Shown one piece after another: positions 38,537-46,277 of a DNA stretch of 46,277 nt; positions within the stretch are counted from its first letter, which is position 1, and each line of letters opens with the position of its first letter. Both the position numbers and the translations under genes were made by a program. Origin of the DNA: Nostoc sp. FACHB-110 (GTDB lineage: Bacteria > Cyanobacteriota > Cyanobacteriia > Cyanobacteriales > Nostocaceae). The stretch is taken from positions 1-46,277 of the forward strand of contig NZ_JACJRU010000054.1 of the NCBI RefSeq assembly GCF_014697425.1, given 5' to 3'. The notes beneath the pieces were generated by a model. It had not been told where the DNA came from. It saw only the letters and a list, made by a program, of their open reading frames with translations, and made no database searches.

Positions 38537-40933
38537 ATGGCGAAGGTAGCGTTGCTGGTTGGGGTGAGTGAGTATGAGCCAGGGCTGAACCCATTGCCCG
38601 GTGCGGTCAGAGATGTAGAAGCAGTGCGTGAGGTACTGCTGCATCCGGATATGGGTGGGTTTGCCGCGTCAGATATTATCCTGCTTAAAAATCCTGAACG
38701 ACAAGCTGTGGAAATGGCGATTGAAACGCTGTTCTCTGGTCGACATAAAGATGATTTAGTGTTGCTTTACTTTTCAGGACACGGCATTAAAGATGATCGC
38801 GGTAGGTTGTATCTGGCGACTCGCAACACCAGTAAGACGCAGCAGGGTGAATTAATTCGCTCAACGGCGGTGTCTGCCAATTTTGTCCACGACCGTATGA
38901 GCGAAAGCCGCTCCCGGCGGCAAGTGGTAATCTTAGATAGCTGCTTTAGTGGCGCGTTTGCTGAGGGGCTGTCTGCCAAAGATGACGGTACGATTGACAT
39001 CCGGCAGCAGTTAGGCGGTGAAGGACGAGCTATATTGACTTCTTCTAGTTCGACTCAATATTCCTTTGAGCAACAGGGGCAAAATCTATCGATTTACACT
39101 CATTTTTTGATTGAAGGTATCAAGTCAGGAGAAGCAGATCGCGATCAGGATGAGTTCATCTCAATTGATGAACTCCACGAGTACGCCAGTCAGAAGGTGC
39201 GAGAACTTCAGCCTGCAATGAAGCCGGAAATCTATGCAATTCGAGAAGGTTTTAAGATTCGACTGATGAAGGTAGCTCCGGGTGATCCCAGACAGCGATA
39301 CCGTAAAGAGGTAGCGCGATTTATTCATAGAGGCGAAATTTCCTTTGTTGGTCGTCGTACATTAGATGTACTGAGAACTCGCTTAGGATTGGAGACAACT
39401 GAGGCGAAAGCAATTGAAGATGAGGTGTTAGAACCTTACCGTAAGGAGTTCCGCGAAAAACTCCAGCAGTATCAGCAGGTGTTCACTGAGCTACTAGAGC
39501 GGGACGAGACAATTACAGATGCTGATCGCCACGATTTGCAAAATCTCCAGCAAATTTTGGGGCTGCGGAATGAGGACACGATGCCGATTGAGGCACAGGT
39601 GACTGCACGGTTTAAGACGCATCAGCAAAACCTACAAACCTATGAGCAAGCGTTGAAGGCGGCACTACGGCAGGAGTATCCGCTGAGTACGGTAAGCCGC
39701 GAACGCTTACGGCAAACCCAGCAGCAATTAGATCTTGCGAATAGGGATATTGCCGCGATTGAATCTCAGATTATGGCTGAGGTAGAGGCATATCATCAGA
39801 AACTCCAGGACTACGAACGGCTGTTTTTTACTGCTACGCAACAAGAATATCCCCTCAGCGAGGCAACCCGGAATGACTTACGTCAACAACAGCAGCGATT
39901 AGGACTGACAGATGTAGATGTTGCGCCAATCGAAGCACAAATCACAACGCAGATCGAAACCTATCATCAGAAACTCCAGCAGTACGAGCAGGCATTTGTG
40001 AAGGCAACGCAGCGTAAGCATTATCCAGATGAGGTGACTTGCAAGCAGTTGCAGCAGACGTGGCAGACATTGGGGTTGAGTGATGGAGATGTGAAGGCGA
40101 TCGAGAGGCGGATTAATGCGGAGATTGAAACGCATCAAGCAAACTTACGGCAATACGAGCAGGAATTTACAGAAGCTATTCAGCAAGAATATCCGCTCAG
40201 TGCTTTCAACCGCTCTCAACTAAGCCAACGTTATCAAGTGTTAAATTTGACTTTTAAGGATGTTTCTGCAATTGAAAATCCAATTATTACTGCTCTAGAG
40301 GAACATCGACAAAAGCTTCAGCAGTATGAACAGGTTTTTAGAGAGTCGATTCAGTTTGAATATCCTCTTAGTGATGCTACCCGTGAAGAACTACAGCGAT
40401 TTCAGGATATTTTAGAGCTTTCTGTTCAGGAAGTAACGCAAATTGAAGCGAAATTAATTGAAAAGAGTGAAACTATCATAGAAGTTTTGTCTTCAGAAAG
40501 TGAAATTAAACAAGACCATCAGGTTGGAAGACAAGAAGTTGTACCAAAATCAATTGAAGTAATTAATTATAACAAATATGATTTTAATACAAGATTAGGC
40601 ACATTATTAGGCAGTTCATTTCAATTATGGCTTGTATTTTCTATATATACATCTCCTGAATCCTATAAACTACGAGTTTTTCTAACGAATATATGTTGGT
40701 TTTTATTCTGGTTATTTTCAACAATTTTTAGAAAATATAAAACTAGATATGTCAGTCTATTTGCTGGGTTACTAGGAGGCATAATATTTACTTTTATGTG
40801 GATTAATAGCTGTATATCCTCTGATATATATGACAAGTATAATAGTAATAGTTTGCTATTTTTAATGGCTTTATGGTGGAGTTTAATGGGTCTTATATAT
40901 TGGTTATGTAAATCTAATGGTAACAACAGATAA
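38537..40933 (+). CDS. Caspase-like protease with helical repeats and C-terminal membrane domain
   Basis: 798 aa. Caspase domain with His82 (YFSGHG) and Cys136 (LDSCFSG), very close to the 6095 paralogue up to ~255. Seven ~58-residue helical units follow (KLQQYEQAF...EYPLS...R..L..LGL...DV..IE), two more than the paralogue. From ~665 the protein changes: instead of an FGE domain it has four hydrophobic segments (FQLWLVFSIYTS, VFLTNICWFLFWLFSTIF, FAGLLGGIIFTFMWI, LLFLMALWWSLMGLIYWLC), encoded by AT-rich DNA unlike the upstream part. A protease with a membrane tail could act as a pore-forming or membrane-targeted death effector (inference). Confidence 0.85.
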   Translation: MAKVALLVGVSEYEPGLNPLPGAVRDVEAVREVLLHPDMGGFAASDIILLKNPERQAVEMAIETLFSGRHKDDLVLLYFSGHGIKDDRGRLYLATRNTSKTQQGELIRSTAVSANFVHDRMSESRSRRQVVILDSCFSGAFAEGLSAKDDGTIDIRQQLGGEGRAILTSSSSTQYSFEQQGQNLSIYTHFLIEGIKSGEADRDQDEFISIDELHEYASQKVRELQPAMKPEIYAIREGFKIRLMKVAPGDPRQRYRKEVARFIHRGEISFVGRRTLDVLRTRLGLETTEAKAIEDEVLEPYRKEFREKLQQYQQVFTELLERDETITDADRHDLQNLQQILGLRNEDTMPIEAQVTARFKTHQQNLQTYEQALKAALRQEYPLSTVSRERLRQTQQQLDLANRDIAAIESQIMAEVEAYHQKLQDYERLFFTATQQEYPLSEATRNDLRQQQQRLGLTDVDVAPIEAQITTQIETYHQKLQQYEQAFVKATQRKHYPDEVTCKQLQQTWQTLGLSDGDVKAIERRINAEIETHQANLRQYEQEFTEAIQQEYPLSAFNRSQLSQRYQVLNLTFKDVSAIENPIITALEEHRQKLQQYEQVFRESIQFEYPLSDATREELQRFQDILELSVQEVTQIEAKLIEKSETIIEVLSSESEIKQDHQVGRQEVVPKSIEVINYNKYDFNTRLGTLLGSSFQLWLVFSIYTSPESYKLRVFLTNICWFLFWLFSTIFRKYKTRYVSLFAGLLGGIIFTFMWINSCISSDIYDKYNSNSLLFLMALWWSLMGLIYWLCKSNGNNR

Positions 40934-41095
40934 CTTTTAAATTTATTTTTATTTTTCTACTAAGTATTTTTGAACAACGAGCAGAGTAACATTTATTTTA
41001 AGAGTTTTGGGATGAAGAAAGAAACTATTCAATCATTAAAAGTTGGTAAAAATTCCTAATCAAAATTTTATTGTTCAGTTACTTCTGCTTCTAGC

Positions 41096-41314
41096 CTATT
41101 TTTGGAAACGGCTTGCTCCCCCTGCATCTACTGCTTGACGTTTAATGGCTTTATGTAATGACTCAGGAATATCCAGAGTTAAGCGTTTCATCTTTTCGGG
41201 TTGTTCTTGCTCCGATTGGGACACAGCAGAGGGGCGCTCGCTAACCCATTTGTCTAAATCTACGGGTTCTTGAGTTTCAGGTTTTTTGCCAAAATTGACC
41301 TTTTTCGGTGACAT
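41096..41314 (-). pseudogene. Truncated ribbon-helix-helix partner of ParA (right)
   Basis: 72 codons. Matches the left copy to SLHKAIKRQAVDA, then reads GGASRFQK and stops; the second helix (TMADLLRDLLEQ) is missing. Many substitutions in the N-terminal half too (DKWVSERPSAV against EKWVSERDSVG). Since both RHH helices are needed for folding, it is probably inactive. 40934-41095 next to it holds no gene. Confidence 0.75.
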
Positions 41315-41946
41315 TATTTAACCCCTAGCTTTAATAACTCACTGACTAATGCTTTTACTTCCTTGGCAGCAGAACCACTTTTATCAGTTTCAAGCACTGT
41401 ATTGCCTGATGCTGCCGATTCCGCGAACACAACTCGCTGGCTGATGGCTGACTTTAATACTGGGAAAGGGTACTGCTCAAGTGCTTCCACTACATCTCGC
41501 CCAATTGCAGTATTTACTATTTTGCGATTAATTACAAATACGGCTTTAATGTTTTCTTTAAATACAGAAGCTTCCTTGATAAGTTTAACAACTTCATCTG
41601 CTGCCCAAATGTCATAAGGACTGGGCTGAATGGGAATTACAACTAAATCGGCTGCAATAATTGCACTTCTGGCTAATTCTGAGACTCGCGGCGGCCCATC
41701 GATCACTACATCGTCATAGTCTTTTGCAAGGGTTGTTAAGTCACGATGAATAGTAGGACGGTCTAATCCTATGACTGGAAATGGCGGCTTTTCTCCGCGT
41801 GCTGCTGCCCAATCTCGTGACGACCCTTGTGGGTCAGCATCGACTAACAAAACGTTGTGACCTTTCAACACCAGCCCATGACTAATATGAATTGCTAGTG
41901 TTGTCTTGCCCACGCCCCCTTTCTGGTTTTGTACTGAAATAATCAT
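41314..41946 (-). CDS. parA: ParA family partition ATPase (right copy)
   Basis: Identical in sequence to the left copy (4332-4964): Walker A KGGVGKTT and VDADPQGS. Its stop overlaps the start of the truncated RHH gene, so this copy may rely on the left-end partner. Mirror operator arms at 41946-41987. Confidence 0.92.
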   Translation of the reverse strand: MIISVQNQKGGVGKTTLAIHISHGLVLKGHNVLLVDADPQGSSRDWAAARGEKPPFPVIGLDRPTIHRDLTTLAKDYDDVVIDGPPRVSELARSAIIAADLVVIPIQPSPYDIWAADEVVKLIKEASVFKENIKAVFVINRKIVNTAIGRDVVEALEQYPFPVLKSAISQRVVFAESAASGNTVLETDKSGSAAKEVKALVSELLKLGVK

Positions 41947-42009
41947 TTCTGTAAATAAAGAGAATCGTGCTTATACATTTACAGAAAATTTGTTATTTGG
42001 GTAGGGGTA

Positions 42010-42112
42010 GCGATCGCCTATTTTGGGATGTCACTAGCTGAGTTTGTCAGAAAAGCTTGATGAGGCAATTAATTTGGTTGAGCTTGTTCCAGACGGTTTA
42101 AGTGTGGTTTAA
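42010..42112 (+). pseudogene. Internally deleted remnant of the resolvase-companion gene, right copy (2)
   Basis: Mirror of 4166-4268. Shows that a relative of the 35680-36651 gene once stood beside parA. Confidence 0.75.
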
Positions 42113-42357
42113 TGCCCAAAGCTGTTAAAGCTATTAGTTATTTAACTTGACATATCCGCAACCCTTCCGAGCCTTCCAAGCTTTCAAAGCTTCCAGAATA
42201 GCTAAGGAGGGGTATTTTTATATGTGTACAAATCAATTTAAGTCAGTCAAAGATTGATCAGGCTTGGCCGTTGCTAACTCAAACTGAGCAAGCGCGGCTG
42301 TGGCAACTTTATCAACAATATCAGCAGCAATCGCCACTTTAGTAAAGATTACAGTAA

Positions 42358-42522
42358 GCAATTATTACTCAAGCACGAGTCAAAGAAAAAGGTTTTGGGC
42401 TGAACTATTTTAGAAGCTACATCGTGCAAATGGTCAACGGCGGTATTGCCGTCGTTAAAAAGTGCTGGGGTAATAAAGAACAATGCGACATACCCGTTGA
42501 CCAACTTTTATTCAGTACATAA
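42358..42522 (+). pseudogene. Decayed small gene (right TIR)
   Basis: Mirror of 3756-3920: open frame with GLNYFRSYIVQMVNGG but no standard start codon. Confidence 0.35.
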
Positions 42523-42900
42523 GTTCGGCTTGATTGCGGCTAATTGCAATTCATTGCTTGTTCTTTTTTGAGTGACTTCAAAATAGTTTTGTAGTCTGAT
42601 ACATTCGCATCAAGGTTTTTGAAGAATAAATTTACATTTTAATTTTGATAATTATCTTAAAAAAGAATTTATAAATTAGTTCGTAAATGGTTGGCAAATA
42701 GTTCTTTTATAGTTCTATGATGCTCTAAATTTAGTACCTAAATAGTTCTAAAATACTTCACGAATGGTTCTAAAATCACAGTTTTTAAACTGCTCAAAAA
42801 AATTTGGCTTCCTCATAGTTCTAAGATAGTTCGCTAATAGTTGTGTGCTAGTGAGCAGATGATTCTAATATGGTTGAATGCAATTAAAGGCTTTCGTGCA

Positions 42901-43137
42901 GCACAGTACGCCAAAAAGTTTTGAAAGTTTTTTTGGGTAAAAATCATCCCTAGCCGCCAGTTAACTACATAAAAACTACAGAAGCACAACAAATAGTGGC
43001 AGAGGCGATCGCTAGGGAGTGGTGAAAGCAGATTTTGTGTTGTGAATGTAGTATTTAAGTAGTATTGGAAGTGAGTGATCGCCGCTTGTGCTGTGTGAGG
43101 TGGAAAAAAGTTGCTTCAAAATTAAGGTGTATTATGC
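42901..43137. repeat. E2 element, right copy
   Basis: Mirror of 3141-3377, upstream of the 130-aa gene at 43242. Confidence 0.65.
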
Positions 43138-43241
43138 GGCAGTAGGCTAGTGAGGAAAAGTATGATGTAAAAAGAAGTTCAGCACAGCAGTTACACCAAA
43201 AGCAAACTTCAAGCGCAAGCATTGGCAAAGAGTAAACAGCG

Positions 43242-43634
43242 ATGGGAAGAGCTAGCAAACGCAAAGCGATTGGCTCAAAGTCTATTAACAAACAGCACAG
43301 GCGGATACCGACAGCACAAATGCTCAACGAGTGGTTATTTTCTCATCAGGTATCTCAGTGGATACAAACCTACATTGAAATACCGGAAGATTTTTCGCAC
43401 TTGTTGAGGCAACGCCTCATCCAGACGCAATTAGAGGATATGAACAGTGACTCTAGAGTGCGGTGGCTCAACCATTTGGTGATCGGTATTAATGCTCTTA
43501 ATTGGGAGCTTTGGCTGTCCACACCATTAACCATGACTGATTACCAGCTCAATGTGTTTGGCGAACCTGTCAAAAGCGAAAGTATCCAATTATCGAAAAA
43601 ATTTTCCCAACACCTCCGATTTCACCAGCCGTAA
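43242..43634 (+). CDS. Hypothetical 130-aa protein (right TIR)
   Basis: Exact inverted copy of the gene at 2644-3036, so the replicon would carry two identical doses. Located about 105 bp downstream of element E2 (42901-43137) in the direction of transcription, so E2 may supply its promoter (inference). Confidence 0.5.
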   Translation: MGRASKRKAIGSKSINKQHRRIPTAQMLNEWLFSHQVSQWIQTYIEIPEDFSHLLRQRLIQTQLEDMNSDSRVRWLNHLVIGINALNWELWLSTPLTMTDYQLNVFGEPVKSESIQLSKKFSQHLRFHQP

Positions 43635-43873
43635 TTGCTGGGAGTGCGCTTGCTCAAGTAAAAAGCCACTCCACAAATCTAAAGTTGTTCAACTACCCAT
43701 TGATGAGTCAATGCCATTGTGCAGTATTCTGCTCAGGGTTGAAATAATTAAGTGAATAGCCAAAAGGTCAGTATGAGGATTTAGGTTACGTCCACAGACA
43801 TCCTAATTTATATAAAAACAGTGACGTGTGGACGCAGCCTTTGAGTAGGGGATGTGATTGACTGGTGTGAATT

Positions 43874-43927
43874 GATGAGGCCATCGGTTTAGTTGAGGTT
43901 GTGGCATCTGGTTTAAGCGTGTTGTAG
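43874..43927 (+). pseudogene. C-terminal remnant of the resolvase-companion gene, right copy (1)
   Basis: Mirror of 2351-2404; codes for DEAIGLVEVVASGLSVL before a TAG stop. Confidence 0.55.
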
Positions 43928-44199
43928 CGTTGTCAGGGGGAGTGATCGCCCTAATTCTCTTCCTGTCTCAGTATTGTCAAAAATTAGTAGCAAAACACAC
44001 CAGTGAGCAAATGCGGATTTGATGCAATTTTAGGGCAGTTTTGTGTGTAATTGATGGTTAATCTATGGGTTAACTGTGGTAAATCAGTGGAACTTCAGCA
44101 AACTGGTCAGGGTAAATTGCGGTAGTTTAACGGGAAATTGATGGGTTATTTGTGGGTTAAGTGTGGTGAATTTGTGGGGTTTTGATTTTGGGTTGTGCG

Positions 44200-44438
44200 G
44201 CACAGTACGCCATCTTTGACGGAAAGTTTTTTTGGGTAAAAATCATGTTTACTCCCCCAAATCGACTACATAAAAACTACAAAAGCACGACAAATAGCAG
44301 CAGAGGCGATTGCGCTGGAGTAGCGAAAGCAGATTTTATATGACAGAAGTAGTATTTAAGTAGTATTTGTTGTGAGCGCTCGCCTTCAATCAAATTTAAA
44401 GTGGAAAAAACTTGCGAAAAAATTTAGGCGTACTGTGC
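44200..44438. repeat. E1 element, right copy
   Basis: Mirror of 1840-2078 with the same 12-bp inverted ends, flanked by mirror copies of word arrays B and A. Confidence 0.65.
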
Positions 44439-44816
44439 GGCCAATTTTCGCTTTTAATTGCCATAAAACTACCAGAGATTTACCATAAAACTGCCATAGA
44501 ACTGCCATAAAATTGCCGTTGCTTCAGCCTTGCTAAACCTCTGCTTGCCATAAAAGTGCCATAGATTTCACATAAAACTGCCATAAAACTACCAGGGATT
44601 TACCATAAATCTGCCGTAGCGCACTGATATGGTTTGATACCCGATTTTCGGCTTACTGAGGTAAGCAACTTGTGAGCGAACCGTATTGGCAGTGGGGTGA
44701 ACTTTCAGTAATTAAGTTAATAGCCAAAGGATTAGTTTACGTCCACAGACAATCTAATTTATATAAAAACAGTGGTGTGTGGACGCAGGCGAGAAGCGAT
44801 CGCCATTCGTTGTAAA

Positions 44817-45053
44817 ATGCCTTTAGCAAGGCAACCACTGCTAAAAGCTAAGTGTGGTCGGTGTTTAAATGCCCTCAATGCGTACAGTGAGCCAATGACT
44901 GACTGTGTAACTGCCCACAGTAAAGGGGAATGCAAAACCTCGAACGGTCTAGTAACCATCAAGGCGGTTGAGACAAGCTCAAAGCGTCGTCAACAAACTG
45001 TAAAGGCCTCAACTCTGGATGTCGCATATCTGAGTTTTTCTCAGTGTTGGTAG
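44817..45053 (+). CDS. Small cysteine-containing hypothetical protein (right TIR)
   Basis: Exact inverted copy of the frame at 1225-1461. Lies just downstream of the R1 repeat copy (44707-44787). Confidence 0.3.
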   Translation: MPLARQPLLKAKCGRCLNALNAYSEPMTDCVTAHSKGECKTSNGLVTIKAVETSSKRRQQTVKASTLDVAYLSFSQCW

Positions 45054-45243
45054 GCAGGCTAGATCGACTTGGGAGTAACGGCTAACAGAAAAATAAATGT
45101 GAAAGAAAGTGCTAGAAATGCGCTAACTTTTTGCTGTCAATAAAAACAGTCAAAAAATAAGTAAACAAGCAAGCACTGTTTTTTCCTGTCTAAACAAAAT
45201 TTGGGGCAGTCCAGAGGAGAAACGCGCGCTCGCCTACCTTGGT

Positions 45244-46220
45244 ATCTATGTACAAGAGGGTGTAGCTGAAAATTGACTAACTATCTGTGATGCTGCTCAT
45301 CTATGTACAAAAGGGTATAGCAGAAAGATAGTGATCGCCTACTTTGAACATAGCGGATGTTGCTGTGTGGGACATTGTAGATGCCCCAATAGTGCTACTT
45401 ATCTTTACTTTCAGGTTTAGTGGATGTGTCTTGACTGCTATTGAGCAAATAAGCGATTGCTGGAGGTGCAACAGCTTGCGCCAAAGGGATATAGTCACTG
45501 TTGTAACCAGCCCAGGCGATAGTTGAAACAGCGAAGCAAGCAACAGCTTTTTTAAGGGAGAAACTATGAATCATAGCTTTGGATGAGTAAATGGACATCC
45601 AGATTTAGTCAACCTGGATGTTTCTTTATTTGTGGGAAATTAGTTGGGAAAATACGTTGGGGATGGTTATGAGAATTTAAGGCGAAGAATTGGAGAACAT
45701 AACTATACAAGAGGGTCAGGCTATTGGAGGCACTCGTCTACTCCGCTATTACTGTACTAGGGGAAATGTATAGCCATACAAGTGATGAACCTAACTATGG
45801 GTGTACAAGAGGTAAAGAGAATGAACGCGATCGCCGTTATGCCATAGCTGTACTAAAAGAAATGTATATGGATGCCAGATATTAGCCTAAGCATGGGTGT
45901 ACAAGAAGGTAAAAGAAGTGAGAGCGATCGCCTGTCTAAGCATACCTGTACAAGACAATTTAAATAGTGATACTACTTGTTAGCCTCATTATGCCTATAC
46001 AAGAGGTTAAGTTAAAGCAAACAAGGATAGCGATGCCTGCGACGGGTATAGCCAACGCCTGCCAAGTATACCAGTACAAAAGGGTATGAATGCAGATATC
46101 CCTATACAAAACGGTGAAGTCATGCTTATACATCAGGGTAAGTACAGACATGGTGGATGTCCTAGTTATCCCTATACAAGAAGGTTAAAGAAGGCGGCTC
46201 CGTCTACATCCATATACAAG
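45244..46220. repeat. Subtelomeric array of TTGTAYANNNAT motifs (right)
   Basis: Inverted copy of the array at 58-1034; motifs appear on the minus strand (read as ATNNNTRTACAA on the plus strand). Confidence 0.85.
45395..45574 (-). CDS. Small putative secreted or membrane protein (right TIR)
   Basis: Exact inverted copy of the 59-aa reading frame at 704-883, with the same hydrophobic N-terminus and charged tail. Confidence 0.35.
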   Translation of the reverse strand: MIHSFSLKKAVACFAVSTIAWAGYNSDYIPLAQAVAPPAIAYLLNSSQDTSTKPESKDK

Positions 46221-46239
46221 AGTATTAATATAGTCCTTG

Positions 46240-46277
46240 CTTTCATTCCTTGTTCTCTAGAGAACAAGGAATGAAAG
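46240..46277. other. Right telomere: perfect 38-bp palindrome
   Basis: Same sequence as 1-38; axis between 46258 and 46259. Expected hairpin turn of the right end. Confidence 0.8.

Larger units (their letters stand above)
41265..46277. repeat. Right terminal inverted repeat (about 5 kb)
   Basis: Reverse-complement copy of 1-5013 with the same gene and repeat content. Its inner edge lies in the truncated RHH gene at 41096-41314, where the two ends stop being identical. Confidence 0.95.

Noticed and set aside
680..46151. Many short frames opposite or overlapping real genes (e.g. 4661-4915, 6820-7149, 15678-15950, 23056-23367).
   Set aside because: Antisense or shifted shadows with no ribosome sites and unlikely composition.
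1..46277. A circular plasmid with a giant inverted repeat.
   Set aside because: Possible in principle, but the telomere resolvase and exact terminal palindromes fit a linear hairpin molecule better; kept only as an alternative to test by reads.
41265..46277. TIRs as a composite transposon.
   Set aside because: No transposase in the TIR and ends coincide with telomere palindromes, not with insertion-sequence ends.
1..46277. tRNA, rRNA or a retroelement reverse transcriptase.
   Set aside because: None seen on either strand, including around the candidate variable regions.

Overview
The window reads as one complete, probably linear, extrachromosomal replicon of a filamentous heterocyst-type cyanobacterium (Nostoc/Anabaena-like). 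Signs are frequent GCGATCGC palindromes, a CyRepA1-type replication protein, Uma2 proteins, caspase/EACC1/formylglycine-fold proteins and AT-rich spacers. Both ends carry the same perfect 38-bp palindrome (1-38 and 46240-46277). The first and last ~5.01 kb are exact inverted copies in every stretch compared (position p pairs with 46278-p; first mismatch found at 5014/41264). An internal gene (34578-35597) encodes a tyrosine-recombinase-fold telomere resolvase. Together these suggest a linear plasmid with covalently closed hairpin telomeres.

Layout: (1) Left terminal inverted repeat (TIR), 1-5013: telomere palindrome, about 1 kb with ~16 copies of a TTGTAYANNNAT motif, two ~238-bp elements (E1, E2), three arrays of short degenerate words, decayed gene pieces, and parA plus a ribbon-helix-helix partner. 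(2) 5.2-11.2 kb: recombinase fragment, EACC1 + caspase-repeat-formylglycine-fold pair, MITE-like element, an orphan urtA, an EACC1 fragment and a small membrane protein. (3) 11.2-13.1 kb: broken transposase and an intact tyrosine recombinase. (4) 13.6-20.1 kb: overlapping iSTAND-like / MoxR AAA+ / vWA / formylglycine-fold genes, then a caspase and a sigma-region-4-like protein. (5) 20.1-25.2 kb: replication gene and a repeat-rich non-coding region. (6) 25.7-28.4 kb: minus-strand accessory genes (two Uma2, a DUF6887/6888-like pair, a small DNA binder). (7) 28.6-34.1 kb: a plus-strand cassette of mostly unrecognised genes around a membrane-anchored coiled-coil P-loop ATPase with a C-terminal zinc ribbon. 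(8) 34.2-36.7 kb: telomere resolvase and a companion gene, both preceded by the subtelomeric motif. (9) 37.1-40.9 kb: a hypothetical gene and a second EACC1-caspase pair in which the C-terminal domain is replaced by membrane helices. (10) Right TIR.

How the parts may work together: the resolvase, its companion, the subtelomeric motif, ParA/RHH and CyRepA1 would maintain the linear plasmid. The cargo is dominated by predicted NTP-dependent, caspase-effector conflict or programmed-death modules. Two formylglycine-fold domains end in stretches that look like variable regions of a diversity-generating retroelement, yet no reverse transcriptase is present here, so diversification would have to act in trans. 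Functional statements come from motif reading only; no database search was run.
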